A stretch of DNA of 64,000 nucleotides from Corynebacterium comes. GTDB taxonomy: Bacteria; Actinomycetota; Actinomycetes; Mycobacteriales; Mycobacteriaceae. The notes below the pieces were generated by a model. The model made no database searches and had not been told where the DNA came from. It saw only the letters and a program-made list of their open reading frames with translations. The stretch is taken from NCBI RefSeq assembly GCF_009734405.1, contig NZ_CP046453.1, forward strand, positions 620,001 through 684,000. The letters are read 5' to 3'. The position numbers and the translations under genes are program-made. Positions 35,077 to 43,783 of the stretch are shown piece by piece. The stretch's first letter is position 1. The number at the start of each line of letters is the position of its first letter.

Positions 35077-35340
35077 TCAGACCGCGACGCGGGTGCGGCC
35101 GCGACCGCGGGAGTTGCGGCGCTTGAGTGCGCGGCGCTCATCCTCGGACATGCCGCCCCAGACGCCGGCGTCCTGGCCGGTTTCGAGGGCCCACTTGAGG
35201 CACTGGGAGGTGACGGGGCAGCGGTTGCAGACGATCTTGGCCTTGGCGATCTGGGTCAGTGCGGGGCCGGAGTTGCCCACGGGGAAGAAGAGCTCCGGGT
35301 CTTCGTCGCGGCAGATTGCTTCGTGGCGCCAATCAGACAT
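35077..35340 (-). CDS. whcE: WhiB-family regulator WhcE (WhiB1 type)
   Basis: 87-aa [4Fe-4S] protein of the WhiB1 class, which binds the housekeeping sigma factor and is NO-sensitive in mycobacteria; WhcE in C. glutamicum supports oxidative stress survival. Cluster cysteines 10, 38, 41 and 47, turn GVWGG, and an Arg-rich C-terminus (RRALKRRNSRGRGRTRV). SD AAGGAG is 8 nt before ATG 35340. A long A+T-rich upstream region suggests complex control. Next to sigH-rshA, which is known to govern whcE in C. glutamicum. Confidence 0.93.
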   Translation of the reverse strand: MSDWRHEAICRDEDPELFFPVGNSGPALTQIAKAKIVCNRCPVTSQCLKWALETGQDAGVWGGMSEDERRALKRRNSRGRGRTRVAV

Positions 35341-35487
35341 GGGTAATTCTCCTTAAATGAATGAAATGAAACGAGGTCGATGAAAACACACCAGATGAAG
35401 CCAACATTTGTGGCTGTCCGGACAAGCTGCATGCGTCACGGTGCTGGGTCGGGGCCTTGTGCGGCCCTAACCTCGGTTCATGTGACG

Positions 35488-35513
35488 TTAACCCTCCAGT
35501 GGTTCAGGGTTAA
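35488..35513. repeat. Perfect 8-bp inverted repeat upstream of whcE
   Basis: TTAACCCT-N10-AGGGTTAA, about 150 bp upstream of the whcE start. Operator or transcript hairpin. Confidence 0.6.
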
Positions 35514-35595
35514 GGACCGCTTTACGTGCCGGTCGTTTTGCTACTTGAAGATAATGACACGTGAACACGGAGTGCGCTAGAGGTAAACGCTAAAT

Positions 35596-35611
35596 TGTGG
35601 GAGAACTCACA
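35596..35611. promoter_or_regulatory. GlxR/CRP-like binding site
   Basis: TGTGG-GAGAAC-TCACA, one base from the corynebacterial GlxR consensus TGTGA-N6-TCACA. It is 256 bp upstream of whcE and about 200 bp upstream of the gene at 35810. whiB1 of M. tuberculosis is a known CRP target, which supports relevance to whcE. Confidence 0.55.
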
Positions 35612-35795
35612 GAATTGTATGCAGTGTTAAGCTTGTAAAGTGGCGCGTGTCACTGTTTGGGACCTTTTCATCAAAGTCTGTGACCTGCGCAAATCGGCAT
35701 TATGCCTGATGCACGGGGCCGCGTGGAACGTCAAATTTCCCGGTACCCGATCCCTGCCCCGAACAGGACCCGGGTTAACAGCAGTTCACCCCGTA

Positions 35796-35801
35796 TAGAC
35801 T
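35796..35801 (+). promoter_or_regulatory. -10 box of the membrane protein gene (leaderless)
   Basis: TAGACT, 8 nt before GTG 35810 and part of TATAGACT; no Shine-Dalgarno. Confidence 0.5.
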
Positions 35802-35809
35802 CATGAGCC

Positions 35810-36241
35810 GTGACCGACGTGAATCCCCGCCCTCAGCCGCCCGCCCAGATCCGGTGGGCCGGCATCATCGCCATCGCGCAGTCTGTGATCGCCTTCGCCT
35901 TCGCCGGCTTCCTCGTCTTCCGCGACATCACCGGCGCCGAAGAGCGGTCCCTGGTGTCCGACAGTGCGAACATCGCCTGGGTGGGCACCGGAACCGCAGT
36001 ATTCATGGCGATCATCTTCGGTACCGTGACCGTCGGTGCGGTGTCGATGATCCGTGGACACAAGTGGGGGCGTGGCCCCGTCGTGCTCCTAGAGATCATC
36101 CTGCTGGGCGTCGCCTACTTCATGTTCACCGGCGGCGCATGGCCGCTGGGTGTGGTCACTGCGATTTCCGCGGTCGTTGCGCTGGCGTTCCTTTTCAACC
36201 GGAACTCCTTCGAATGGGCGGAGACGGTCTACCGCACCTGA
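35810..36241 (+). CDS. Four-helix integral membrane protein, unknown function
   Basis: 143-aa protein with four predicted membrane helices (about residues 17-38, 56-80, 90-109 and 112-130) and a short Pro-rich N-terminus. There are no charged or catalytic residues inside the helices that suggest a transporter. Similar small four-helix proteins occur next to the RhlE-Rv3212 block in actinobacteria. Leaderless GTG start. Its end overlaps the convergent gene by 13 bp. Confidence 0.75.
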   Translation: MTDVNPRPQPPAQIRWAGIIAIAQSVIAFAFAGFLVFRDITGAEERSLVSDSANIAWVGTGTAVFMAIIFGTVTVGAVSMIRGHKWGRGPVVLLEIILLGVAYFMFTGGAWPLGVVTAISAVVALAFLFNRNSFEWAETVYRT

Positions 36242-37443
36242 GTCAGGCCGACGGTCTGGTCGCCCCGCTTCTCGACGACGGTCCCGCCCACCACGCCCAG
36301 CGTCACCATCCCGTCGTACCCCCCGCGGTCGACCGGGATGGTTTTTTCCGTTTCGCCCGTGTCCCAGTTGACCACGGCAATGCCATCGGCGGTGGGCATG
36401 AGCAGACGCTGGCCGACGGCCACGCCTGTCCCGGTGGCGTTCTCTAGAACCTGCCGCACAGCGAGGTCATGGGGGGCGAGGAGATACAGGCGCTCGCCGT
36501 CGAAGAACGTCATGTGGTGCGGCAGATCCGCGGTGACAGGGGCAAAGGGGAAGGCCTCGTCGCCACGTGGGATCTCCGGGACGGTGCGCCGCTCCGCCTC
36601 CTGGCCGTCAGCCAGATATGAGATGAGCTCGCCGCCGTCGTACACGGCTGCCGCGAACTGGCCGACCGCCATCAGACGGGCGTCCTGGTCCTTCAGCTCC
36701 ACGTCCGCGATGATCTCCGGGGACCGGGACTCCTCGGGCGTGACCTTCTGGAAACGAAGCCAGGTGCCCTGCCCGTCCGGGCACACCTCCGTGACCGCCA
36801 GGTGTTCGGTGCGGGTGAGCGCCGAGGTGATGCGGCAGTCCGGGTGCGGCTGCAGACCGGGTTCCTGCCTGCCCTCGACCTCGCCGTACTCGACGGTGCG
36901 GACCATGTCGGAGCGCCACAGCTCGAGTCGCTCAGCGCCGACGGTGCCGATCCGGTCATTGGACGCCACCGCCACGACCTGCTCAGGGGAGATCGCGCTT
37001 CGTGTGGCGTTGTACCTGCCCGAGTCGGCGTCCAGCGCGACGACGTCGCCGCAGCCGTTCGCCGCCTGCCACGTGGTCACCACACGCCCCCACGCCCCAC
37101 CAAGGGAGCACAGCTCGAGATCGCGCCGGTAGGTCCACACCGGATTGCCCGCCGGATCGGAGGCGGTGACGGTGCGGTCGGCGTAGGTGATCACGAGCCC
37201 GTCGACGATGACGGGGCGGTGAACGCCGGGCAGCGGGGCGTCGGAAAGCGACCAGGCGGGGCTGAGTGAGTCGGGGACGGTGTCGAGGGCAGGGGCCGCA
37301 ACGAACTCTTCGGCGGCGGGGGTGAGCTCTGAGCTCCGGATCGGGGCCGTGAGCCACACGCCCGCGACTGCGGCGAGGGAGACGGCCGCGATGGTGCCGG
37401 TCGTGATCAGGTCACCGCGGGTTCTGCGCAGGGGGCGGGCCAT
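36229..37443 (-). CDS. Membrane-anchored beta-propeller (PQQ-like) protein, Rv3212 type
   Basis: 404-aa protein: cytoplasmic Arg-rich start, one transmembrane helix (about 13-33) and an extracytoplasmic domain of repeated beta-blades. Blade-like segments include LVITYADRTVTASDPAGNPV, GDVVALDADSG and GIAVVNWDTGE, each with the Asp-rich turn of PQQ-like repeats. Four or five cysteines could form disulfides. Function unknown. Its ATG overlaps the helicase stop by one base, so it is cotranscribed with it, as recalled for Rv3212-Rv3211. Confidence 0.8.
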   Translation of the reverse strand: MARPLRRTRGDLITTGTIAAVSLAAVAGVWLTAPIRSSELTPAAEEFVAAPALDTVPDSLSPAWSLSDAPLPGVHRPVIVDGLVITYADRTVTASDPAGNPVWTYRRDLELCSLGGAWGRVVTTWQAANGCGDVVALDADSGRYNATRSAISPEQVVAVASNDRIGTVGAERLELWRSDMVRTVEYGEVEGRQEPGLQPHPDCRITSALTRTEHLAVTEVCPDGQGTWLRFQKVTPEESRSPEIIADVELKDQDARLMAVGQFAAAVYDGGELISYLADGQEAERRTVPEIPRGDEAFPFAPVTADLPHHMTFFDGERLYLLAPHDLAVRQVLENATGTGVAVGQRLLMPTADGIAVVNWDTGETEKTIPVDRGGYDGMVTLGVVGGTVVEKRGDQTVGLTQVR

Positions 37444-38753
37444 CAGCGGCGTGATTTCCCGCGGGGTGGGCGCGGGGAACGGCTGTGGACGGCGGCGGCG
37501 GGACCACCGAAGACCCGGCGCGGTTTAGCCACCGAGTCCTGGGCCCCCTCGGGGATGGAGAGGGCGCTGAAGAATTCGGGCGAGGTGGAGAACCACTGCG
37601 GCGGTTCCGGGGTGTCCAGTCCGAGTTCCTCGTTGATCATCTTCCATTTCGACAGCTCGTCATAACCCACGAGGGTGACGGCGGTGCCGGAGTGGCCGGC
37701 GCGGCCCGTACGGCCGATGCGGTGGACGTAGGTCATCGGATCGTCGGGGGTCTGGTAGTTGATCACGTGCGTGACATCGTCGATGTCGATGCCGCGGGCA
37801 GCCACGTCGGTGGCCACGAGGATGTCGATCGTGCCGTCGCGGAACGCCGCCAGGGACTTCTCGCGGGCGGGCTGGCCCATGTCGCCGTGGACCGAACCCA
37901 CAGAGAAACCCCGCCCCGCCAGCTCAGTGGCCACATCGGCCGCGGTGCGTTTGGTGCGGGCGAAGATGATCGTCCTGCCCCTGCCCTGCGCCTGGAGAAT
38001 CCGGGCGGTGATGGCGGCCTTGTCCATCCTGTGGGCCTGGAACACGACCTGGTTGGTGGTGGCGTGGGTGTGGGAAGCGCCCACTTCCTCGGCGCGGATG
38101 TGCACCGGCTGCTGCAGGAAGCTGCGGGCGAGCGTGATGATGGGCCCCGGCATCGTCGCGGAGAAGAGCATCGTCTGGTGCTTGTGCTCCAGGGCGGTGA
38201 GAAGCTTCTCGATGTCGGGCAGGAAGCCCAGGTCGAGCATTTCATCGGCCTCGTCGAGCACGAGGATCGCCACACGGTCCAGCCGCAGGTCGCCGCGCTG
38301 GTGGAGGTCGATGACGCGCCCCGGGGTACCCACGACGACGTCGACGCCCGCCTCCAGTGCCTCAATCTGCTCCTCGTAGGGTCGACCGCCGTAGATGGTG
38401 GTCAACCGGAGCGGCAGCCTGCCGGCGGCGCGGGCGAGATCCTCGCCGACCTGCACCGCGAGTTCACGGGTGGGGACGACCACGAGGGCGCGTGGTGTGC
38501 CGTCGAGTTCCTCGACGTCCGCGGCATCGAAGACGCGGTCGAGGAGGGGCACGCCGAATCCGAGGGTCTTGCCCATGCCGGTGCGGGCCTGACCGATCAG
38601 GTCAATGCCGTCGAGTGCGAGGGGGAGCGTCAGCTCCTGGATGGCGAAGGTCCGGGTGATGCCCTGGGCAGCGAGCGCCTCACAGATCTCCTCGGCCACG
38701 CCCAGTTCAGCGAAGGTGGGGGAGGCCGGCTTGGACGGGGTATGTGCAGACAC
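37443..38753 (-). CDS. rhlE: DEAD-box RNA helicase (RhlE-like)
   Basis: 436-aa ATP-dependent RNA helicase. Q motif FAIQELTLPLALDG, motif I ARTGMGKT, Ia PTRELA, II VLDEADEMLD, III SATMPG, and C-terminal motifs IV to VI ending HRIGRTGRAGHSGTAV. The C-terminal tail is Arg/Ser/Pro-rich (SRSPRPPRGKSRR), useful for RNA binding. GTG 38753 is preceded at 7 nt by TAGTAT, so leaderless. Divergent from the DUF3107 gene. Confidence 0.93.
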   Translation of the reverse strand: MSAHTPSKPASPTFAELGVAEEICEALAAQGITRTFAIQELTLPLALDGIDLIGQARTGMGKTLGFGVPLLDRVFDAADVEELDGTPRALVVVPTRELAVQVGEDLARAAGRLPLRLTTIYGGRPYEEQIEALEAGVDVVVGTPGRVIDLHQRGDLRLDRVAILVLDEADEMLDLGFLPDIEKLLTALEHKHQTMLFSATMPGPIITLARSFLQQPVHIRAEEVGASHTHATTNQVVFQAHRMDKAAITARILQAQGRGRTIIFARTKRTAADVATELAGRGFSVGSVHGDMGQPAREKSLAAFRDGTIDILVATDVAARGIDIDDVTHVINYQTPDDPMTYVHRIGRTGRAGHSGTAVTLVGYDELSKWKMINEELGLDTPEPPQWFSTSPEFFSALSIPEGAQDSVAKPRRVFGGPAAAVHSRSPRPPRGKSRR

Positions 38754-38760
38754 ACCCTAG

Positions 38761-38766
38761 ATACTA
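38761..38766 (-). promoter_or_regulatory. -10 box of the helicase gene (leaderless)
   Basis: TAGTAT on the minus strand, 7 nt before GTG 38753. Confidence 0.5.
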
Positions 38767-38778
38767 TCGGCACCTGTC

Positions 38779-38784
38779 TATGAT
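38779..38784 (+). promoter_or_regulatory. -10 box of the DUF3107 gene (leaderless)
   Basis: TATGAT, 7 nt before ATG 38792; 12 bp from the divergent helicase -10 box. Confidence 0.5.
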
Positions 38785-38791
38785 GGGGTCC

Positions 38792-39019
38792 ATGGATATC
38801 AAGATCGGATTCGCAGATTCCCCGCGTGAGCTCGTCATCACCACCGACACCAGCCAGGAGGAGGTGGCACAGCAGGTCGCCGAGGCCCTGAACAACGACG
38901 CCGCAACCCTGCAGCTGACCAACGACAAGGGTGTTCGCTACCTCGTCCGCGCCCGACAGATCGCCTACGTGGAGCTCGGCACCACCACCCAGCGTTTCGT
39001 CGGTTTCGCCGGCGCCTGA
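38792..39019 (+). CDS. DUF3107 family protein (TB9.4/Rv3208A type)
   Basis: 75-aa soluble protein starting MDIKIGFADSPRELVITTD, the conserved start of an actinobacterial family known in mycobacteria as the T-cell antigen TB9.4. Mixed alpha/beta, no catalytic motif. The C-terminal end VELGTTTQRFVGFAGA is also conserved. ATG 38792 is chosen from the family start. Function unknown. Confidence 0.88.
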   Translation: MDIKIGFADSPRELVITTDTSQEEVAQQVAEALNNDAATLQLTNDKGVRYLVRARQIAYVELGTTTQRFVGFAGA

Positions 39020-39052
39020 CAGTCACGTCCCACCACGTTTCCGAAAGTCTCC

Positions 39053-39964
39053 ATGAGTCCTGGTTCCCGCGAGACCGCACTGGTCCGTTACACCCGCGAA
39101 CTGGGGTGGCGTGCCTACGCCATCCCGGTGCTTGTCGTCATCACCATCTGGGTGCTCGTCGACGTATTCGGCTCACCCGGTGAACAGGGCGCGCAGGATC
39201 CCGGAAGCGTGAACTCCACCGCCCAGTCGACGGATCACGGCAGTGACCGGGACGGTGGCGTTCGTCCGGGCCCTGACCCGGCGGACGCTCCCGATCAGCA
39301 GCTGCCGCACAACCAGCTGCCGCCGGGCGGCCCCTACGCCGAACAGGGCGCGGGGACCTACCGTGTGGTCGGCACCCCGGGCATGGCTGCCGGTGAAGGG
39401 GCGGAGACGGTGGTGCGTTTCGTCGTGGAGGTCGAGGACGGAGTCGACACCTCCGGTTCCGGCGGCGACGACGCCCTGGCGGCGATGGTCGACGCCACCC
39501 TGTCCAACCCCAAGAGCTGGGTCAATGACCGCGCGTTCCGTTTCGAGCACGTCGGCCCCGGAGACAACCCGCAGATGCGCATCCAGCTCACCAGCGTGGG
39601 CACCACCCGTGAGGTGTGCGGCGGCCGGGACCTCGAACTGGAAACCAGCTGCCACATCCGCATCGGTGATGAGAGCCGGGTCATCATCAACGAATCCCGC
39701 TGGGTGCGTGGTGCCGCCCCCTTCAACGGGGACCTCGGCTCCTACCGCCAGTACCTGGTCAACCACGAGGTCGGCCACGGCCTCGGTTTCGCCGGGCACG
39801 AGGCATGCGGCGCTGACGGCGAGCTCGCGCCGATCATGATGCAGCAGACCCTGTCACTCAACAACGCGGAGCTGTACTCCTTCAGCCCGGAGGAGGTCTA
39901 CCCCGATGAGAACGTCACCTGCCAGTACAACCCCTGGCCGTATCCGCGACCGGCCGTGCTCTAG
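39053..39964 (+). CDS. DUF3152 family membrane-anchored zincin-like protein
   Basis: 303-aa protein with one N-terminal transmembrane helix (about 21-40), a Pro/Gly/Asp-rich linker to about residue 100 and an extracytoplasmic domain. This carries HEVGHGLGFAGH: zinc-binding HExxH at 238-242 and a third His at 249. Metzincins place the third His one residue earlier (HExxHxxGxxH), so coordination is uncertain. Cysteines in REVCGGRD, ETSCHIRI, HEACG and NVTCQYN could form two disulfides. Probably a cell-envelope protease, substrate unknown. It follows the DUF3107 gene. Confidence 0.82.
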   Translation: MSPGSRETALVRYTRELGWRAYAIPVLVVITIWVLVDVFGSPGEQGAQDPGSVNSTAQSTDHGSDRDGGVRPGPDPADAPDQQLPHNQLPPGGPYAEQGAGTYRVVGTPGMAAGEGAETVVRFVVEVEDGVDTSGSGGDDALAAMVDATLSNPKSWVNDRAFRFEHVGPGDNPQMRIQLTSVGTTREVCGGRDLELETSCHIRIGDESRVIINESRWVRGAAPFNGDLGSYRQYLVNHEVGHGLGFAGHEACGADGELAPIMMQQTLSLNNAELYSFSPEEVYPDENVTCQYNPWPYPRPAVL

Positions 39965-39988
39965 CCGGAGACGGCCGAGAAGGCAGCC

Positions 39989-40750
39989 ATGATCCAGGAG
40001 ACCGTCCCCGCCCACGTCGTCAGCGCCTTCCAGGGCGAATCGGGTCTGCCCGAACCGGCGGGTCACGCCTGGGACAACGGCTGGCGGATCGGCCCGGTCG
40101 TGTACTCCCGTGCCAGTGGCGTGGCCACCGGGTGGTCCCCGAAGGTCCGCGCCACACTCCAGATCGACGGTGTGCGACTGGCCCGGCCGGTCCGCTCGAC
40201 CGACGGCCGGTTCGTGGTCGCCGGGTGGAAGGCGTCCACCTGGATCGACGGCGAGCTGTCGCGCCGGGTGGATGAGACGGTCCTGGTCGCCCTGCGTCTG
40301 GCCGATGCGTTGGCCACCCAGCCTGCCCCGCCGGAACCGGAGCAGGCGGATCCTTTCGTGCTCGCCGATCAGCGGGCGTGGGAGGAGACCGCCCCCGAGT
40401 ACCGGCCCATCACCGGTCCTCTGCAGGTTGGTCACGCAGATCTTCTGGCCTGCACCATCTACCACGGCACGCAGGCCCCCGCAGTGACGGAACTGGTGCC
40501 GTTCCCCGTGCCCCGCCCGCACGGTTACACGGCGGCCCTCGTCATCGTGGACGGACTCATCGCCGGGGCGGTGGACGACGGTGTCGTCGACCGGTTCCGC
40601 CATCTACCCGACATCGACCAGCTGCTGCTGCGGGCCGTCAGCTACCGTCGGCACGTCAACGATCTGCATCCCCGCTCGTCGTCGAACGCCCGTGCCCACA
40701 TCCGGAGGGTGGAGGATCTGCTCGTGTCCAGGCTTACTGACACAATCTAG
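39989..40750 (+). CDS. TIGR02569 family protein
   Basis: 253-aa actinobacterial protein of unknown function. Conserved features include the N-terminal PAHVVSAFQGESGLPEPAGH, DNGWRIGPVVYSR, the Trp-rich RFVVAGWKASTWIDG and a C-terminal RRVEDLLVSRL. The overall layout resembles aminoglycoside phosphotransferase-like folds, but the catalytic HxDxxxxN is not seen. The stop is only 3 bp before adnA, so it is likely cotranscribed with the repair genes. Confidence 0.8.
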   Translation: MIQETVPAHVVSAFQGESGLPEPAGHAWDNGWRIGPVVYSRASGVATGWSPKVRATLQIDGVRLARPVRSTDGRFVVAGWKASTWIDGELSRRVDETVLVALRLADALATQPAPPEPEQADPFVLADQRAWEETAPEYRPITGPLQVGHADLLACTIYHGTQAPAVTELVPFPVPRPHGYTAALVIVDGLIAGAVDDGVVDRFRHLPDIDQLLLRAVSYRRHVNDLHPRSSSNARAHIRRVEDLLVSRLTDTI

Positions 40751-40753
40751 GGC

Positions 40754-43700
40754 ATGACCTCTCTGCCCCCGATTCCCGTCGTAAGGCTCACCACCCGGGT
40801 CAAGGACCTGCCCGAGCGCACCTGGAACATGGACCTCCCCGCATCAGGGACCTGGCGGGTGACCGGTCCGGCCGGGTCAGGCGTGACCAGCCTGCTCATC
40901 GACACCGTCCTGGCACGCATCAACGCCGGCGAGGATCCCACCGGGATACTCGTCGTGGCCTCATCCAAGGAGACCGGCGCGATCATCCGCCGGGAACTCA
41001 CGGACCGACTCGCCGGCACCGACTTCGCCTCCGAAGCCCCGCTCGTGCGATCCGTCCACTCCCTGGCCTTCGCCCTTCTCCGCGACGCCTCCGATGAGCC
41101 GGTACGCCTGATCACCGGCGCCGAGCAGGACGCGGTCATCCGCGAGCTGCTCACCGGCCACGCCGAGGAGGGCCGTGGCACCTGGCCGAGCGAGCACCGC
41201 CCGGCGCTGACCTTCGTGGGTTTCGCCCGACAGTTGCGTGACTTTCTCCTCCGCGCCGCCGAACGTGGACTGTCCCCGGAGGGCCTGGAGGACATCGGTC
41301 AGAGCTGCAACCGTCCGATCTGGACGGCAGCCGGAGGCTTCCTGCGTGAATACGAACAGACCATGGCGCTGTCGGCCGCCTCCAGCTACACCAGCTACTC
41401 GGCCTCCGAGCTGGTTGCCGCGGCCCTGGAGAAGCCACTAGCCTCCCGCTGGCACACGCTCATCGTCGATGACGCACAGCACCTCGACCCGACCTCCGCC
41501 GAGCTCATCCGCCGGCTCATCCCCGGCACGGAGCTCGTGGTGGTCGGCGGTGACCCGGAACAGTCGATCTTCCGGTTCCGGGGCGCCTCGCCGAAGTTCC
41601 TCACCGGGCTGCCCGTCGACCACGAGATCGCGCTGGCCGGGAGCTTCCGGAACCCGGGGCGGGAGGTGGTCATCGTGGATTCCTTCCCCACGCAGAACGC
41701 GCTCATCGCCGACCGCCTGCGCCGCGCGCACCTGCTGGAGGACGTCTCCTGGTCCGACATGGCCGTCGTGGTGCGCTCCACCGGCCAGGTCGCACCCGTC
41801 CGCCGCGCGCTGCTGGCCGCCGGTGTCCCTGTGCACATCAGTCCCACGGACGTCGTGCTCGCCGAACAACGCATCGTGTCGAACATCCTGCTGGGCATCC
41901 GCGCACTCACCGCAGAGCTGACCGCCTCCGAACTCGAGGATCTGCTGCTCGGTCCGGTCGGCGGCGCCGATGCGGTGACGTTGCGCCGCCTCATCCGCGG
42001 CCTGCGGCGTTTCGACCCGAGCACACGCGGCATCGACACCCTGCGTGAGCTGCTGCTCCCGGGTGCCACGATGCCCGACTTCGGTGGCCTGCTCACCGAA
42101 CGTGAAAAAGCCATCCTCGCCCGCATCTGCGCCGTCCTCGGGGCCGGCCGGGAGGCGATGAAGACCGGCAGCGTGGAGGAGATCCTGTGGGCCGTGTGGT
42201 CCGCCACCGGCCTGTCCGACCATCTTCTCGCAGCCTCCCTGCGCGGTGGGGCCAGCGGCTCCCAGGCTGACCGGGACCTCGACGCCGTGATGTCGCTTTT
42301 CGACGCCGCCGGCGACTACGCCGAACGCCGCACCACCGGCTCCATCCGCGGCTTCATCACCCACATCACCGAGCAGGAGCTGCCCACCGGAGTCCGGGAC
42401 CGACGCACCGCCACCCCGGAGGCCGTCACCATCCTCACCGCGCACGGCGCCGTCGGTGCGCAGTGGGGGCACGTCATCGTCACCGGCGCGCAGGAGGGTG
42501 ACTGGCCGTCGCTGGGTGAGACGGGCTCGCTCTTCGACCAGGAGGAGTTCGTCGAGCTGCTCGACTCCGGCGTCGACCCCGACGCCATCGTCTCCCACAC
42601 CGCCGACCGGCTGAAGGAGGAACGCCGCCTCTTCCACGTCGCCACCACCCGCGCCACCGGAACCCTGCTGGTCACCGCCGTGTACTGCCCGGACGCGGAC
42701 GTGCCCACCGAACCCTCCCGATTCGTCGACGAGTTCGCCGACGCCCACGACCTGACGCCGCAGCGTTTCTCCGCGGACCCGGCCGACGACTCCGCCGAAT
42801 ACGAACAGCTGCGTGTCCGTCTCCTCTCCGTCCCGGCGCTGCTCGCGGAGCTGCGGCGGGTGGTCTCCGATCCGGACGCCCGTGCCGACGAACGCAGCCA
42901 GGCCGCCCGCCAGCTCGCCAGACTGGTCGACGCGGGGGTCCCGGGGGCGAACCCGGAGGAGTGGTGGACCACCACGAGTCCCTCCACCATGGAGCCCCTG
43001 CCGACGGTCGCCGCCCTGTCGCCCTCCCGCATCGAGGGGCTGCTCAGGTGCCCGTTGCGTGAGGTCCTGGGCAAGCTCTGGGACGAGGAGGAATCCCCCG
43101 TGGCACTCACCCGTGGCAACCTCGCCCACTACTTCCTTGAGGCGCTCGGCAGGGGAGTGGACCCCGACAGTGCGGAGGAACTCACCAGGACTGCTTTCGC
43201 CGAGATCCAGGATGACCCGGTGTGGCGGATCGACGCCGCCCGGGAAGATTTCGGGCACCTGTTGGACCGGACCCGTGAATGGTTCGGAAAGTCGAGGTCC
43301 ATGGTGGTGGGGGTCGAGGTGCCGCTCGACGTCACCGTCACCGATGACGTCCGAATTGTCGGCCGGATGGATATTCTCGCCGAAACCACGGACGGCCACC
43401 TCGTGGTGGACCTGAAGACGGGGTCTACGGGACCCACAGCCAAGAAACTCAGGGAGCACGCCCAGCTCACCGCCTACCAGCTGGCGTTGAGCCGGGGAGT
43501 GCTCATCGACGGGGCGGTGGCGGATGCACCCTCCGGTGTCACCCCGATGGAGGTCGCCGGTGCCCAGCTGGTCCACCCTGCGGTGGACCGGGCCGACCCC
43601 GTGTATGAGCAGGACGCCAAGTCCCCCGAGGAGCTTGCGGAGTTCGCCGGGAAGCTCCCCCCGCTCCTGGCGGAGCTCACCGGTCCGACTCTCACCGCCC

Positions 43701-43783
43701 GTGCGAATGACACCTGCGACAACTGCCCCATCCGTGCACTGTGCCCGGTCCAGAACGAAGGAAAGCTGACCACTGATGCCTGA
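40754..43783 (+). CDS. adnA: AdnA subunit of the AdnAB helicase-nuclease, Walker A Lys absent
   Basis: 1009-aa UvrD-like helicase fused to a RecB-type nuclease, partner of AdnB in double-strand break end resection. Walker A reads GPAGSGVTS (38-46) with Val44 where catalytic Lys should be, so this motor is probably dead. Walker B is IVDDAQHLD. The C-terminal nuclease keeps GRMDILAE and VVDLKTG (Asp...Asp-x-Lys). Iron-sulfur Cys are near 766 and at 988, 991 and 997 (CDNCPIRALC). In mycobacteria AdnB is the main motor and AdnA contributes little; here the loss is complete. It overlaps adnB by 8 nt. Confidence 0.9.
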   Translation: MTSLPPIPVVRLTTRVKDLPERTWNMDLPASGTWRVTGPAGSGVTSLLIDTVLARINAGEDPTGILVVASSKETGAIIRRELTDRLAGTDFASEAPLVRSVHSLAFALLRDASDEPVRLITGAEQDAVIRELLTGHAEEGRGTWPSEHRPALTFVGFARQLRDFLLRAAERGLSPEGLEDIGQSCNRPIWTAAGGFLREYEQTMALSAASSYTSYSASELVAAALEKPLASRWHTLIVDDAQHLDPTSAELIRRLIPGTELVVVGGDPEQSIFRFRGASPKFLTGLPVDHEIALAGSFRNPGREVVIVDSFPTQNALIADRLRRAHLLEDVSWSDMAVVVRSTGQVAPVRRALLAAGVPVHISPTDVVLAEQRIVSNILLGIRALTAELTASELEDLLLGPVGGADAVTLRRLIRGLRRFDPSTRGIDTLRELLLPGATMPDFGGLLTEREKAILARICAVLGAGREAMKTGSVEEILWAVWSATGLSDHLLAASLRGGASGSQADRDLDAVMSLFDAAGDYAERRTTGSIRGFITHITEQELPTGVRDRRTATPEAVTILTAHGAVGAQWGHVIVTGAQEGDWPSLGETGSLFDQEEFVELLDSGVDPDAIVSHTADRLKEERRLFHVATTRATGTLLVTAVYCPDADVPTEPSRFVDEFADAHDLTPQRFSADPADDSAEYEQLRVRLLSVPALLAELRRVVSDPDARADERSQAARQLARLVDAGVPGANPEEWWTTTSPSTMEPLPTVAALSPSRIEGLLRCPLREVLGKLWDEEESPVALTRGNLAHYFLEALGRGVDPDSAEELTRTAFAEIQDDPVWRIDAAREDFGHLLDRTREWFGKSRSMVVGVEVPLDVTVTDDVRIVGRMDILAETTDGHLVVDLKTGSTGPTAKKLREHAQLTAYQLALSRGVLIDGAVADAPSGVTPMEVAGAQLVHPAVDRADPVYEQDAKSPEELAEFAGKLPPLLAELTGPTLTARANDTCDNCPIRALCPVQNEGKLTTDA

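Larger units (their letters stand above)
35341..35809. other. Regulatory gap between whcE and a membrane protein gene
   Basis: 469 bp without a gene, clearly richer in A+T than its surroundings. It holds an 8-bp inverted repeat (TTAACCCT 35488-35495 with AGGGTTAA 35506-35513), a GlxR/CRP-like box at 35596-35611 and the -10 box of the gene at 35810. No confident whcE promoter hexamers were found. No small ORF is convincing. Confidence 0.7.
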
